From NCBI GenBank assembly GCA_030248065.1, contig JASAMV010004993.1, positions 27,461-91,460 of the forward strand: a DNA stretch of 64,000 nucleotides, read 5' to 3'. This DNA is from Rhynchonema sp. JSB1_4. Taxonomy: Eukaryota; Nematoda; Chromadorea; Monhysterida; Xyalidae. A model generated the notes under the pieces. It was not told where the DNA came from and did no database searches. It saw only the letters and a list, made by a program, of their open reading frames with translations. The position numbers were made by a program, and so were the translations under genes. Positions 43,831 to 55,700 of the stretch are shown piece by piece. Each line of letters opens with the position of its first letter. Positions within the stretch are counted from its first letter, which is position 1.

Positions 43831-44057
43831 ATGGCGCCCCCGGTGCAAGTCTAACGTCGTCTCATGTGCCTTTTTGCGATTTTTTAATTAACCGCGATTT
43901 TATGCACAACGTCCACAATTTTTAGATGATTTGGCTCATCAAAGCATGTTGTGCTGAGAGTTTGGATGACACGCGCCGTAATGCGAAACAAGCATGAAAT
44001 TGTCTTGTTTTCTCGTCTTGACTGAATGGAGGATTATCAGCGGGTTATCACTGCCGG

Positions 44058-44412
44058 CAGGGTTGGAAAAACTTTTCGAAACAAGTTTTTTTCAAAGAAA
44101 AATTTTTTAACTAAAATTTTTTTGAAAAGCGCCAGGTTCGGTGAATTTTTTCACCAAAATTGTCGAAAACGTGCAAAGACGCTAAAAATGCAATATTAAT
44201 TGGCCCACCGCACTCATGAAGTGTGTTTTCGTGATTATCATTGAGTGCATCATACAGATACCAAATACAAGACCCATAAGTGATTTTGGGAACACAGATG
44301 TTCGAACCTTTTTAAAAAATGACAAAAAATAAACCCCACAAAGGCCATTTTTATACATTTTAGCCCATTTAAAATTATGAAATAAGAAGTTTTTGTGTTT
44401 TGCTCAACCCTG
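44058..44412. mobile_element. Short H1-type MITE
   Basis: Starts CAGGGTTGGAAAAAC and ends GCTCAACCCTG, 355 bp. No matching target duplication, so it is probably old. Confidence 0.75.
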
Positions 44413-44957
44413 ACGTTTCATGACTTCTTTTAGCTTATTTGATCCTGGGTAAAAATGAATAAACTAAAAATCTAGGTGTGTAGCTCAGACAAAACTCTTC
44501 GGAAGCTCTTCTGAATCGTTTTCGACCTCTAATTATCCCAAAATCCGCTTTGAGTCCACTAGTTGCGTTCTGGCGCCGAACGAAGTCCTCTGCAGCCGCA
44601 ATGGAACGTGCTATGAGGCATGTTTATTTACACCAATTACATTGTTTATGCTAATACAAATATAAACTGTTTCGCTATAACGTGCTCTGTTCTACTGCGC
44701 ACAACCCCTGCATTGTTTAGCGTTCGCGGAAAAAAAGTATATTTGGACGATCACAGTGCACTGTCTGTACTTGGGCACCACCTTTGATTTACAACTGAAA
44801 ATCGTCCCGCAGGTTTATTCGAAACGTGCCTAAGCCTCGAGCAGAAGAACCAGTGGAACAGAACCCCCTCTCAGAGGAATACACTGCATGTAGCTGAAAA
44901 ATAGACGCCCATGTCCTCTATTAGAGGAACTTCAAAGCAGAAGTTTTTCATTGTTGC

Positions 44958-45249
44958 AGTTGGATCATTTTGGCAAACTGAGAACCGTGTGTTCCAGTAT
45001 GGAGCTGATAGCACCTGCTTTAAGTTCCGCGCCGCATCTTATGTTCACACTATCAGACGCAGCACAAAAAACGGCTAATTGTTTAGTCACAGACGCAGAT
45101 CGTTCAACTCTGATCCGTCAACTCAAGCAGCCCGGAATGAGTGCAAATGTGATACGTGGCATTGGGCTGAGTGGACGTTGAGAGTTGATGATAGACTAAA
45201 GTACAGCAAATTGAGCGAACAAGGCATAATCCGATCTTTATCTGCGTGA
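44958..45249 (+). CDS. Weak candidate exon(s), unknown
   Basis: A good acceptor (CATTGTTGCAG) precedes an open stretch. A second acceptor (TTGTTTAG) near 45,085 precedes a frame with NECKCDTWHWAEWTLRVDDR that ends at TGA near 45,249. The two frames are not in phase without an extra junction. No family is recognised. Confidence 0.25.
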
Positions 45250-45545
45250 CTATAGGAATCAGTTGCTGCCAAAAACTTATTTTTATACAATTTTGTTGAG
45301 TCACCCTGCGACACGTTCAACAACCCAAGACGCTGCGGCCCGCTTAACACCCGTTCGTCAGTGCGCTTGATGACTCATTATGTCATTATGCACTGCAGTG
45401 ACTGACACTTTAAAAATTACCTATGTACATTCGTGCATGCGTGCTGTCTACAGCACTTGGGTTACTCATCTTGTACATACAATTTTACGATTCTATGTAG
45501 ATTTCCACTTCTGATGATCATAATTCACACACGTAATAAGCAAAA

Positions 45546-47621
45546 ATGCATTCGATAAGTGCGCTCGTGTTGTTCAGTGCCACACTGGTCAGTTTGTGCG
45601 CAGCCAAAACTCGATGTGTCAAAGCGATCGGCCGATTGGAATGCCAGAAAGACAAGACAAAGATCGGCAACGTTTATATTCGCATGATGGACTACGATGG
45701 TGGGCTGGTTTGAACTGTTTATGCACGTTTAGTTTGGTTTATGTTTGGATCATCGCCGAGTGACCCGCGCGGTGCCATGCTTGTTGATCAGATCGTACCT
45801 ATTTCGACAGTAGCATTCTTGAATTAGAGTACGCGTGCGTAGTCCTTCGTTTTATTTTCGATCCAAACAAACTACACATTAAAACGGACAGACTTATACG
45901 TATGCACGCCTTTGACGCCTTCACACACAAAAGTATTATGAGACCGAATGCACCACAAGTACATACATATCGCATGGACAGAGCTAAAGTGGTCAAAGGC
46001 GTGCATGTGCTGCACGCGTTCGCACGCATAGGCCGTGTGAACATTCTATGCCAAAAACGGCACCTCATATGCAACAGACAAGAGATCCAAATCAGGTTCG
46101 TGCCTTTCAGCATTTTTCTGGGAGCAGAACGACACAATGGGCATCTCGTGGAGTGACCCGAAAACGGGCGTTTTCGAGATTTCCGGCTGCGGATACGATT
46201 TCGGACCGTGGAACGAGCCGGACCCATTTCTGGAGATAACGCATGAATGCAAGTTCGTGAAACGACTGAAAGCTGAACCAAACGTTCCTACCTACGACAG
46301 AATATGCCGATTAATCCCCCTCCGAATTAGGGCTCGCGCGGGAAATTTTTTTCCCGCGGAAATTCGCGGGAGGGAGGGAAATTTGCGGGAAATTTCCCGT
46401 CCCCGTTTCCCGGGAAATATTTTGGATAGTGGCATTTCCCGCGGGAAATAGTGCCTGAAAATTCCCGCGGGAAATCGGCCATTTCCCGCTTTTTCCCGTC
46501 CTTCGACCATTTCCCGCGCGGGAATTCCCGTCAGTAATTCCCGTGAGATTTCCCGCGGGAAACGGGAAATCGAAACGATCAGATCATCTTTTGTTGGCTT
46601 TTCCTCTTTAGTATGGGTTGAAAATAGACTTTTTGTCTTTTTCAGACCTGTTCATGAAGATCACGACACTGAGCAATTGACTTTGACTGCATTTTTCAAC
46701 TTATAGTTAGCGGCTCACGCACTGAACCGATCAATCAAGAAATTTACGGATTTAATGGCACGTGTGTGTAACTAGAATACTCGTTTGAACGTGTCTCAGC
46801 ATGAACAGGCCTGAATTCTTGGTAAATACTGTTATACAGTCGTTGTTCATCCTCCAAAGGGCAACTTAACCTTTGAGTGCCCTTCTTTTACATTGCCAGT
46901 TTACATCAACAGACGACAGGACTTGTCATCCACTTTTTAACACATCAAAGGAGCACTTATAGCGGCCAGCTATTGCGTTAGTAACTTATCAAAGCAAAAA
47001 CTAGGGCGGGAAATTTACGGGAAATATCTGTTTTCCGCGGGAAATTTACGGGAAATTCTTATTTTCAGCGGGAAATTTAAGGGAAATTCCTATTTTGCGC
47101 GGGAAATCTACGGGAATTATCACCGTTTCTCGCGTGAAATAGGGAAGGACGGGAAATTTCCCGCGGGAAATAGGCCTTTTCCCGCAATTTCCCGTCCTTC
47201 AAAATTCTGAAAACCATTTCCCGTGACATTTCCCGTCCTTCAAAATTCCAAACTTCCATTTCCCGTAAGAATTCCCGGACCCTTGGGGAAAACGGGAAAT
47301 ATCCCCAACTTTTCCCGTCCTTCAAAAAAATTTCCCGCGCGAGCCCTACTCCGAATGATGCACCAGGGGGAACAACTCGGGTGTATTCAATTTCGTGAAA
47401 GTAGTGGGTCTCAGGAATGAATCGTCCCGCGTACAACATCCCCGGTTTGGTCACGTACTTGTTCAGAATTTTCTCATTTTGCGAAGAAAGATTATTCTGT
47501 GCCCTTTCTAATGTTGCTTTGCAGCACGCAATACGGCGAGAAAACCATCACAGTCGGCATCTGGCCAGTGTTCCAGCCGGAAATCACAAACGTTGGGACG
47601 ATATTATTGGACGAATATTGA
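45546..47621 (+). CDS. Transthyretin-like (TTR/DUF290) secreted protein, complete
   Basis: Three exons: 45546-45699, 46111-46252, 47525-47621, summing to 393 bp (130 residues plus stop), with phases 1 and 2 respected. Residues 1-20 (MHSISALVLFSATLVSLCAA) form a signal peptide. The mature part shows the TTR-like order: GRLECQKDKTKIGNVYIRM, then DYD, DPKTGVFEISGCG, then EPDPFLEITHECN and EITNVGTILLDEY at the C-terminus. The length matches the nematode family, whose secreted members include extracellular carriers and TTR-52-like bridging proteins; the ligand is unknown. Donor 1 is GTGGGC, donor 2 GTTCGT, and both acceptors are T-rich. Intron 2 contains a 1,021-bp hAT-like element. The model fits without frameshift. 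Confidence 0.85.
46328..47348. mobile_element. hAT-like element built of GGGAAATT palindromes, family P2
   Basis: A 1,021-bp element with perfect 21-bp inverted ends starting TAGGGCTCGCGCGGGAAAT, and an exact 8-bp duplication CTCCGAAT (46320-46327, 47349-47356). Both outer thirds are made of degenerate CGGGAAATTTCCCG words. It lies in intron 2 of the TTR-like gene. Confidence 0.94.
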
Positions 47622-47639
47622 AACATCACCGGTGATTAT

Positions 47640-48540
47640 TTGTACAGTGTGAAAACAACAACTACTAATGTAAAATTTATACCCACAAGTTCGCTTGAGT
47701 TGTAAAGCGCACAAATGAGCGGCGCTTTAGTTCAGACCCGAAGTTGTCTGCAGGTTGTATAGTCGCATAAACAGGTCTCGAAGTTGTTTGAGCTGATCGC
47801 CTGACGCTTAAAGGGAGTCACGAATGCTTCTTGTTCTTTGCGATTTGGGAAGGGCAAAGGCCATCAGTTCAACTTCAGTTGCTGTTTGATTGACTTACTT
47901 ATAAAACGTTGCATCTTGGTTGTTTCAATGTTTGTGTAGATGTTCTCTTTTTTTTGAGAATAGTTTTTTGGTTGTCATTGCGGAAAAAGCGCCAAACAAA
48001 ACAAGAAGCGGTCACAATAAAAATCCGGGGCAGGCACACCCTTCCACTGATTTTTGAAGAAAGAACGTAATGAAAGAGATCCCGCTTGCGCAATTCAGTT
48101 GTGCCATCGGAGTATGCAGTCCAATTGCGTATACTTTGCATGGGACCTTGCGTTTCGAGAGTTCCATTTCGCTTGCGCTCGATGATTGCGCGCAATTGGC
48201 TTTCGAGAATTCGGCCCAATGACCAATTATAAAAATTCATCAAATCAATCATGATTTTCACGTTCAGTCACTCTTAACCACTGTTGCAGTTTGTAATGCT
48301 CACAAAATATTTTCAGCTGGAAATAATCCAGCAAAGCACCCACGTTGCTGCGGTCTGCAGGCCTCTTGCTCTGTTCTGACTCGGTTGTTCCTTTCTTTTG
48401 GTCCCTATATAATGAAGTGCATCCTAATTGTTCCTTGACAGCGTGGCGTGACGTGTCTTTCAATGGGGTACAATCAAGAGTAGTAACGGTAGCGCATCAA
48501 CAGAAGCACAATTAAAGTAGCATACAAATCAGAAAAAATA
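47640..48540. other. Intergenic; partial W1 element at 48.2 kb
   Basis: About 48205-48370 matches W1 (TTTTCACGTTCAGTCACTC and TGCTCACAAAATATTTTCAG). The rest shows no supported gene. Confidence 0.6.
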
Positions 48541-48545
48541 CAGAC

Positions 48546-50591
48546 ATGTTTACGAAAAATCTTCACGTCTCGCTGCATCGTTTATGCGTGCTGCTGCTAA
48601 TAACGTTGAACTGTGCCACAACACAAGGCAAGAACTCACATCGTAGCATGCGTGAATTTATTTATTTTTATTATTTGTTTCGTCTGTTAGAGAAAAAAAG
48701 CCCAATAGTGATACACACACAATTTAATTTGGTGGCCTATAATTTTTTTCTTTTCATACACCGCTCAATATTTGATGGAAGTGATAACAGCGGACGAGAA
48801 AAACGCTGGCACGAACAATTACGTGGAATTCAAAATCATCGGGACAAATAGCAGTGTTGTTGTTGACTACAGTAAACACACCGGGAACAGATTCCATCGG
48901 TAGATTCTATTTGAAAAGTCTCAAGAACTCAAACGTTTCATTTTGTGTAAATAAGTTGCTTTCAGTGGCACGACGTTACCATTCAAACTTCGTCCGGTGA
49001 CTTTCGGCATTCTGACCAGGAGCCGTCAAAGACACGTGAGTTACTCCGATATATGCTCGCCAGCTCTTTGGTCAGTACAATTCGATTTCCCGTCATAATG
49101 TGGGATATCGTGATCAACGCTTAGCCGTGACAGGCGACAGCTCAAGAAGGCTATGATAACAACAGTCATTAAAAAGCCACTGTGTCTACTTTTGAGTAAG
49201 AAAAGAACCTTGTTCAGAATGAATAATACTGATTTCGAAAAACCGGATAAATACTCTCTTAATCTCGATAACTGACGGTGACGTCGAATTATGTTATTCG
49301 AGCATGGGTTTCCGCCACGTGAAATCCCATAGTTGTTGTTACTAAACTAAACTCTGAGCTCAGGTCGCCGCTCGACCGCCTGATTCAACCATGTGTGACG
49401 AGAATGAAAGCGTATCATGCTCCGATAATCAAACGCCTTGTCCGACGACCACTCCTGAAACGACAAAGATCCCAATTAGTCATCCCTCAAAATCGGTCGA
49501 TACAACGACACCAACCGCATTCAAGGAATCAATCAGTCCAATCATTACGAATCAACAACAATCTATCAGTCCAACCAGCATGACGATTTCGACTGAAGAG
49601 CGTCTCACCACCGATAATACTTCTTCACACAAATCAATCCCACGCTCGGCCGGCGGTCTATCTGGCTTGGCCATCGCTTCAATCGTGCTCTGTGTGATCA
49701 CATTGCTAGCAGTGGCTGTCGGTGGTGCTGTTGCGTATGTGGTTCATCGAAACAAGAAACAGAAACGCGATCGGGCCAGCAACACACGAGACGAGTAAGT
49801 CCTTCATAGCCCCCAAATGTAGCAAACGTTTGCGATGAACGAGCACGGTAGCTTTTTAAGTGCAAGCTGTTCAGTGTCGGACGGAGCGGGCAAAGCTTTT
49901 GCATGCATGTTTTCTCCCACCTTGCAAAACCGGTTCACATTCATGCTGTGCATGTGTCTAGCTTGTGTGAAGTTCACACAAGCTATACAGCACATTTATA
50001 GCATGAACTTGACAGCTGCAGGGTGCCAAAGTGCGCTCATGGGCTCTAATCTTTTATGCTTTATAACCTTCATTCACGACGCAGTGCAACGGAAATGTCA
50101 GCCAATACCGATCGAACAACTAATACTGGTGACCGGACCGATAACGTCTCAGCGGATCAGACCAGTGCAACGAACAGCGTTGGTTCCGATGACCCACTAT
50201 CGTCATCAACATTGGACCAATCGGCAATGAGCACTTTTAGTGAAGGAGGCACAAGCCAGGGAGACGTCACCGAAAACAGGTTTGGGCATGTTTGTTTAAG
50301 CAGCGATATCAAACTTGGCGATAAATCCCGGTCAGATTCTGTCTTCTTGGCCTGGTTACATGACTTTAGCATCAGAAGTGTTTCGATATTTACTGACATC
50401 GGGGTCAGAAGCAAGTTTGATTTCTCCTGGTGTGTCACAGCTGCAAAGGAAGGTTGGCGCATTTTAGTGTTCCAATGCAGAAGAACAACGCGCGCAAAAC
50501 AGATGAAACAGATTCAAAAACAAAAGACCCGAAAACAGATTCTCAATCAAAGTCCGTCTCCCAATCGGCCTCGAAGCGAACTCGAATTTGA
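48546..50591 (+). CDS. Secretory membrane protein with PLAT-like segment, Ser/Thr-rich stalk and one TM
   Basis: Proposed exons: 48546-48627, 48782-48899, 48966-49035, 49076-49099, 49364-49794, 50085-50289, 50481-50591 (346 residues in phase). Exon 1 is a signal peptide (CVLLLITLNCATTQ) ending in a possible GC donor. Exons 2-3 encode VITADEKNAGTNNYVEFKII and LPFKLRPVTFGIL, the NAGT and hydrophobic strands of a PLAT fold. Exon 5 is a Ser/Thr/Pro-rich stalk likely to be O-glycosylated, then a membrane span (GLAIASIVLCVITLLAVAVG) and a basic stop-transfer (HRNKKQKR). Exons 6-7 are a polar cytosolic tail. Exon 4 (24 nt) and exon 2's acceptor are the weakest calls. It may be a surface receptor or mucin; function is not inferable. 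Confidence 0.6.
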
Positions 50592-50738
50592 ATTTGCTCG
50601 ACGATTCTTCGATATCAAATCTATTCAATACGGAATTAATTAAAAGATTACCTCGCTTTCATGCCACTAAAGGGCGTACTTTCACCGATTGCAATACGTG
50701 ACTGCCCTAATACATATTTGAAAAACAACCTGCGCATA

Positions 50739-51310
50739 ATGTTGTTGTGTGTCTTTGAGAGACGAACAGCACCAAATTCCAATACACAGAATATATTGCC
50801 GAATTTTCGACACTCAATAGTGTCCTCGTCAGGGCTAAAATCAACAAAAAAAGAGAGATAGGAACCGGTTGTCACAAGACATCATTTCAGAAAACGCAAA
50901 CAAGGTGCAAAACAGTCAGATAAACAAGTGGGGAAGGTGATGATGTTGCTGACATGTGCGTAGAAATTTGCGACTGTTCCTTGCAGCAGCCAGTTCCTTG
51001 GTTAGATTGTTGATGCGATTGAAATTCGTGATGATGGCTTGACCGTAGCGCCGTCGTAACATATCTTTGATGTTGCCGGGATGGCAGTGCCGTGATGCAA
51101 TCATGTTGTTGTGTGTCTTTGAGAGACGAACAGCACCAAATTCCAATACACAGAATATATTGCCGAATTTTCGACACTCAATAGTGTCCTCGTCAGGGCT
51201 AAAATCAACAAAAAAGAGAGATAGGAACCGGTTGTCACAAGACATCATTTCAGAAAACGCAAACAAGGTGCAAAACAGTCAGATAAACAAGTGGGGAAGG
51301 TGATGATGTT
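50739..51310. repeat. Recent 210-bp direct duplication, 363-bp offset
   Basis: 50739-50948 and 51102-51310 are almost identical (one-base difference in an A-run), separated by about 150 bp of different sequence. The word TTTGAGAGACGAACAGCACC occurs in both. Confidence 0.92.
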
Positions 51311-51563
51311 GCAAAAATTGCGTGACACCAGTGGCATTATGAGGCAATTGGTTCTTGTGCGCATCTGGAAATAAAAAATTGTTCCCGTAACATCGCTATT
51401 TTTTTGAGCAAATTTTATGTGCTGCCAGCCACTGTGGTTGTATTCATCGCCTTCATAACAAGCATGCAGCAATGAATATCCATGCGATAACAAAGTCAGC
51501 AGTGGACTAGATATTGCTCCAAAGCCCAAGCTAAGCTGCATACATGGTGGACGTGTACATGTA

Positions 51564-51921
51564 TAGTCCAGCCACCAGCTCATGAGACGACTTTTTTTAA
51601 AGCTTGCTTGGCCGCATTCAAAAATGCTCCAGATACACGTGTTTTCGCAAACAAAAGAAAGAGATTGGCTGAGGGAGATGATGACAAGTTCCAGCTGGCT
51701 GACCTCAATTTGTTGCGTGCTTACGCAAACAGCAGCGTTGTTCAGCACACAAATGTTTTGGGAGTGAAAAGGGAATTTACGCACCGAGTGGAGAGCGTGT
51801 TTTTAAAAAATACGTGCGTTTCTCTTTCTTTCATTTCCGAAATACGTGGAACCGGAACATTGTTGGATCCGCACAAGCCAATTTCAGAAAAAAGTCGTCT
51901 CATGAGTTCGTGGCTGGACTA
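51564..51921. mobile_element. TA-flanked MITE, family M1, copy 4
   Basis: A 358-bp uninterrupted copy in the same orientation as 2041-2399, with TA on both sides (51562-51563, 51922-51923). Confidence 0.92.
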
Positions 51922-52700
51922 TACATGTAATTTTGCTTTTCTCTTCAAGTCGTGTGGCGCCCCTTACTTTCAGCAGGTTCAAGTACCATATCGAGCAAAC
52001 CTATACCTGTGCAAATCTTGCCAAACTGCCATTTAGACCCCTCATCAGTGGCTGATAGCATTGCACAAGCCAGCTTCCCGACGCAGCTTCTCACCCACAC
52101 GCCCAGGTTCATACTCATATGGTTTGTCACCGTAGTAACGCCTGTTGCCACAACAGCCAGTGGCACCTATTGTCGATTGCATGTACTATGATTGGTTTGT
52201 GAGCACAGAAACGGTCTCTGTCCTACACAAGCTCGTCTGAGTTCGCTTCGAACCCAACAAATGATCTACTCTCAAGTCATTTGTAAGCTTACATGCAGCA
52301 CTTTTGCGATGGTTTCTGTTTATTAGTATGTTTTATTCATTTGTGTTCAGCCAGGTATAGTGCGGGCATCCAAACTCGAAACTCAATGTTGCTGTGAAAA
52401 ATAACAAAATTATCTGTTCCGGGCTTGCTAAAGGTCAGCCCAGTAGGATAGAATTCCTGGAAGTGTTTTTCCACTGGTCACAGTTGTATTCAGAGGGCCA
52501 TGAAAGCTAAGAAATGGAGTTTGAGACAAAATCACTCGTAGAATGAGCAGTTTTGATAGTGTTGCTGTAACCAATCTGCTGTAATACAAAAGCTCTGTTC
52601 CAGGTGAACTTTTCATGACTTGACAGATGGAATTTCAAAAAACAATGTTTATTTTGCACTCATCATGTTTTCAGCTCCGACTAAACAAACATAAACACAT
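51922..52700. other. Upstream of scramblase 1; no gene seen
   Basis: No supported exon. It should contain the promoter of the first scramblase gene, but no core element was recognised. Confidence 0.45.
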
Positions 52701-52718
52701 TAATAAACAACACAATCC

Positions 52719-55700
52719 ATGTCCACACATCCCGTCACCAAACAGCCGGGAAGATGGGCGTCTAGCGCTGGGTCGCTCGGTGTCAAAGAGCTGGAGGTGT
52801 TTAGGCACATGGACTTTGTCAGAATTAAACAGGAGCTGGAGTGGTGTGAAAGTAAGTCCCCGGCATAAATTTGTTTAAGATGTTTTATTAAACATTGAGA
52901 ATGTTTCGGCATTTTGTGTTCAGTCTGCTGTTGCAACTGCTGCGAGACGGAGAACAAGTACAAAATCATGAACGCACAAGGAGAGACGATGTTCAACGTG
53001 AAAGAAGGTATGCTGCTTACGTTTCCGCCTATGTTCATGTTCATACGTTTGTATGTTTATGTTTACTTTTGCTGCACAAAGAGTGAATGTTTCAGAGAGC
53101 AACTGTTGCTGTCGATACTGTTGCGGGGCTGAGAGACCGTTTGACATGTTCATCAAGGTTTGTTCATACAATCTATATACTACTAAAACACGAAGACGTA
53201 TGTATGTATGTGGCCCCCTCCCTCGGACGGGTCAATTTTCACGGGTAGCTTTGGGTATGCTAACGGGTCTTTCGGGGGGGGGGGGGGCACGGCACGGGCG
53301 CGGCGCTGTAGCGACTAGTCAGTTACTAAAAAGAATTTAGTTAAACGTCCACTCAATTTATTATTGGCCCTTTAATTCAGGACGACGATGATAACGAGCT
53401 GATGAAGATCGAAAGACCGATCCGTTGTCAAGCCCAATGTTGTTGTTGTTGCTTGCAGGTTAAAAAAATTGGCGCTTTTGGTAGAAAGCTTTTACCACAT
53501 TTCATGCCTCATTCATGTTGTGTCAATTAAAGTGCGTCAATAATTTGTGGCTCTGATAAATGTCCGCAAAAAGACAAAATCAATTTTTCGCTAAATTCAG
53601 ACAATTAGCGTGCACGCGCCGATCGACAAGCAAATCGGCAGCGTCGACATGCAATGCGGCATCACACGACCCAGATTTGATGTGAACGATGCTGATGGAA
53701 ATGCTGTGTTGCAGGTGTGTGTGCGCGCGCGTCCGTAGCGCAGTGGGTTGTGTACATGTTACCGATGCGAACGGATCGAGTTCGAATCCCAACCGAGCCA
53801 TGATCTTTCAGATCGAAGGTCCGTGTGCCATGTGCAATGTGGGCAGTTGGGATTGTTGTTGCTCGATCTGCTGCTGTAGAACTGTTGGATTTGAGGTGGG
53901 ACACTTTTTGAATTGACACGTTGCGAATAAACAGCAGTTTACCGCATATTGGAGAATAAAATTTTAATTGTCCTTGTAACGAACTGTGTATACCATATAG
54001 CATTGCGTATGGTAAACTGGCAACAAATACTACGTGATGTCGCCCAGCGGGTTTAACAATATGGTTTCTACTAGAAGAGAGTTTCATTCGAAATGGCCTC
54101 GAATCAAGCAATGATAGGGACTATTTAAGTTTTGTATAGCGCTATTGGCTCTAGCGAAACAGTCCGGTGCCAGCTTTTATTTGCAAGTGAATCACGTAAT
54201 TTGGGACATTTGCACTTACACTATGTGCATTATTCATAGGTATATGTATTGTACTATGGGTGCAGTAAAGCAGCATTGGTCCAACAAGAATCGATCAAGT
54301 ATAGGCATGTATGTGCTGCATGAAACATTACGTAAAACATATAACTGCTTCAGATCCTTCGCGACGAAGAGAAGATCGGCATGATTCGCAAAGAGTTCAG
54401 CGGCGTCGCGAAGGAGGCCGTGACGGACGCCGACAATTTCTACGTGACATTCCCCGAAGATCTAGACATCAATTTGAAACTGTCGCTGGTTTCCGCCGTT
54501 TTCTTGCTGGTTAGCTTGTTGTTCGGTTGTTTTTTGCGCAGTCGGTTGGTGTGTATGTACCTACCTAATGTTTAGCAGGATGGTACCAGTCCATGTTTTT
54601 GGGACTCGGAAATTTGACAATCTGCAACCGTGGTTTCACTGCCAACCGGAACAATGCTAAACCTTCAAAGTTGCATAATGGAAATGTGAAATTTGGCATC
54701 TTGTATGCTGCGCTTATTCTGCAGCATATACATAATTTTCCTTCATGCATATACAGTAGTGATATACATACATACTGTACATACATGTGTATATACAACC
54801 TTTGGTCACTATAAGATATTTACTATTTGGAGCGTCATACGAAACTTTTAGAGGCCAAAATAACCACCACAGTCTTACCGTTTCACCACTACAAAAGCGT
54901 CACCATACATAAGAGGGCACACTCTATTTGACTGCCGCTATCGGGGCATGCGCGGTAGCGCATGTCCCATATGGTTGTCCGGAGTTAGTGCCGGCAGAAA
55001 AAAATTTCACTGGCCAGTAATTCCACAACAAAGCACCGATGGTTTCAATATTTAAGCACAAGGTGCCTTGGGCCACCCTACATCTGCATTCAAAATTTGA
55101 CGTTGATCGGTACCGGCGTCGTGGAGTTACGGTACCCAACGCCTCTCAAAAAGTGCAAAAACGTTCTTCTTCTTCTTTCTTTCTTTCTTTTTTTTCCGGC
55201 AAAATGTTCGTTCAAAACTCAGGGATACATCGGACGAGAAATCTGCCGCAGTACCGGGGGTTTTGAAGGTCGAGAAACTCGGTGGTGACATTGATTTTTG
55301 GATCCAGTGCTTTTCGGAGCTAGAACCGGAACTGGAACCGGAACTCAGTACTTATCCATGCAAATAAGTCACACAATAATGGTCTGATCGTAAACGCAGT
55401 GGGTGCGGAACATAGGTTTTCGGGGACGAGAAATCTGATGGTGGCATTGGTTTTTGAATCCGGTGCTCTCCGGAGCCAGAACCTGAACCGGAACCGGAAC
55501 TGAGTACTTATCCATGCAAATAAGTCACACAATAATGGTCTGATCGTAAAGACAGTGGGTGCGGAACATAGGTTTTCCGGGACGAGAAATCTAATGGTGA
55601 CATTGGTTTTTGAATCCGGAGCTCTTCGGAGCCAGAACCGGAACTGGAACCGGAACTCAGTATTTATCAAGCAAATAAGTCGCACAATAATGGTTTGATC

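Noticed and set aside
47357..47454. Minus-strand open frame with KPGMLYAGRFIPETHYFHEI next to the TTR MITE
   Set aside because: It lies inside the well-supported plus-strand TTR intron and has no partner exon. Its crossing of the insertion site is probably chance.
53728..53803. Functional tRNA gene
   Set aside because: Box A and B are present but acceptor and T stems do not pair, and the 3' side does not match the 5' side.
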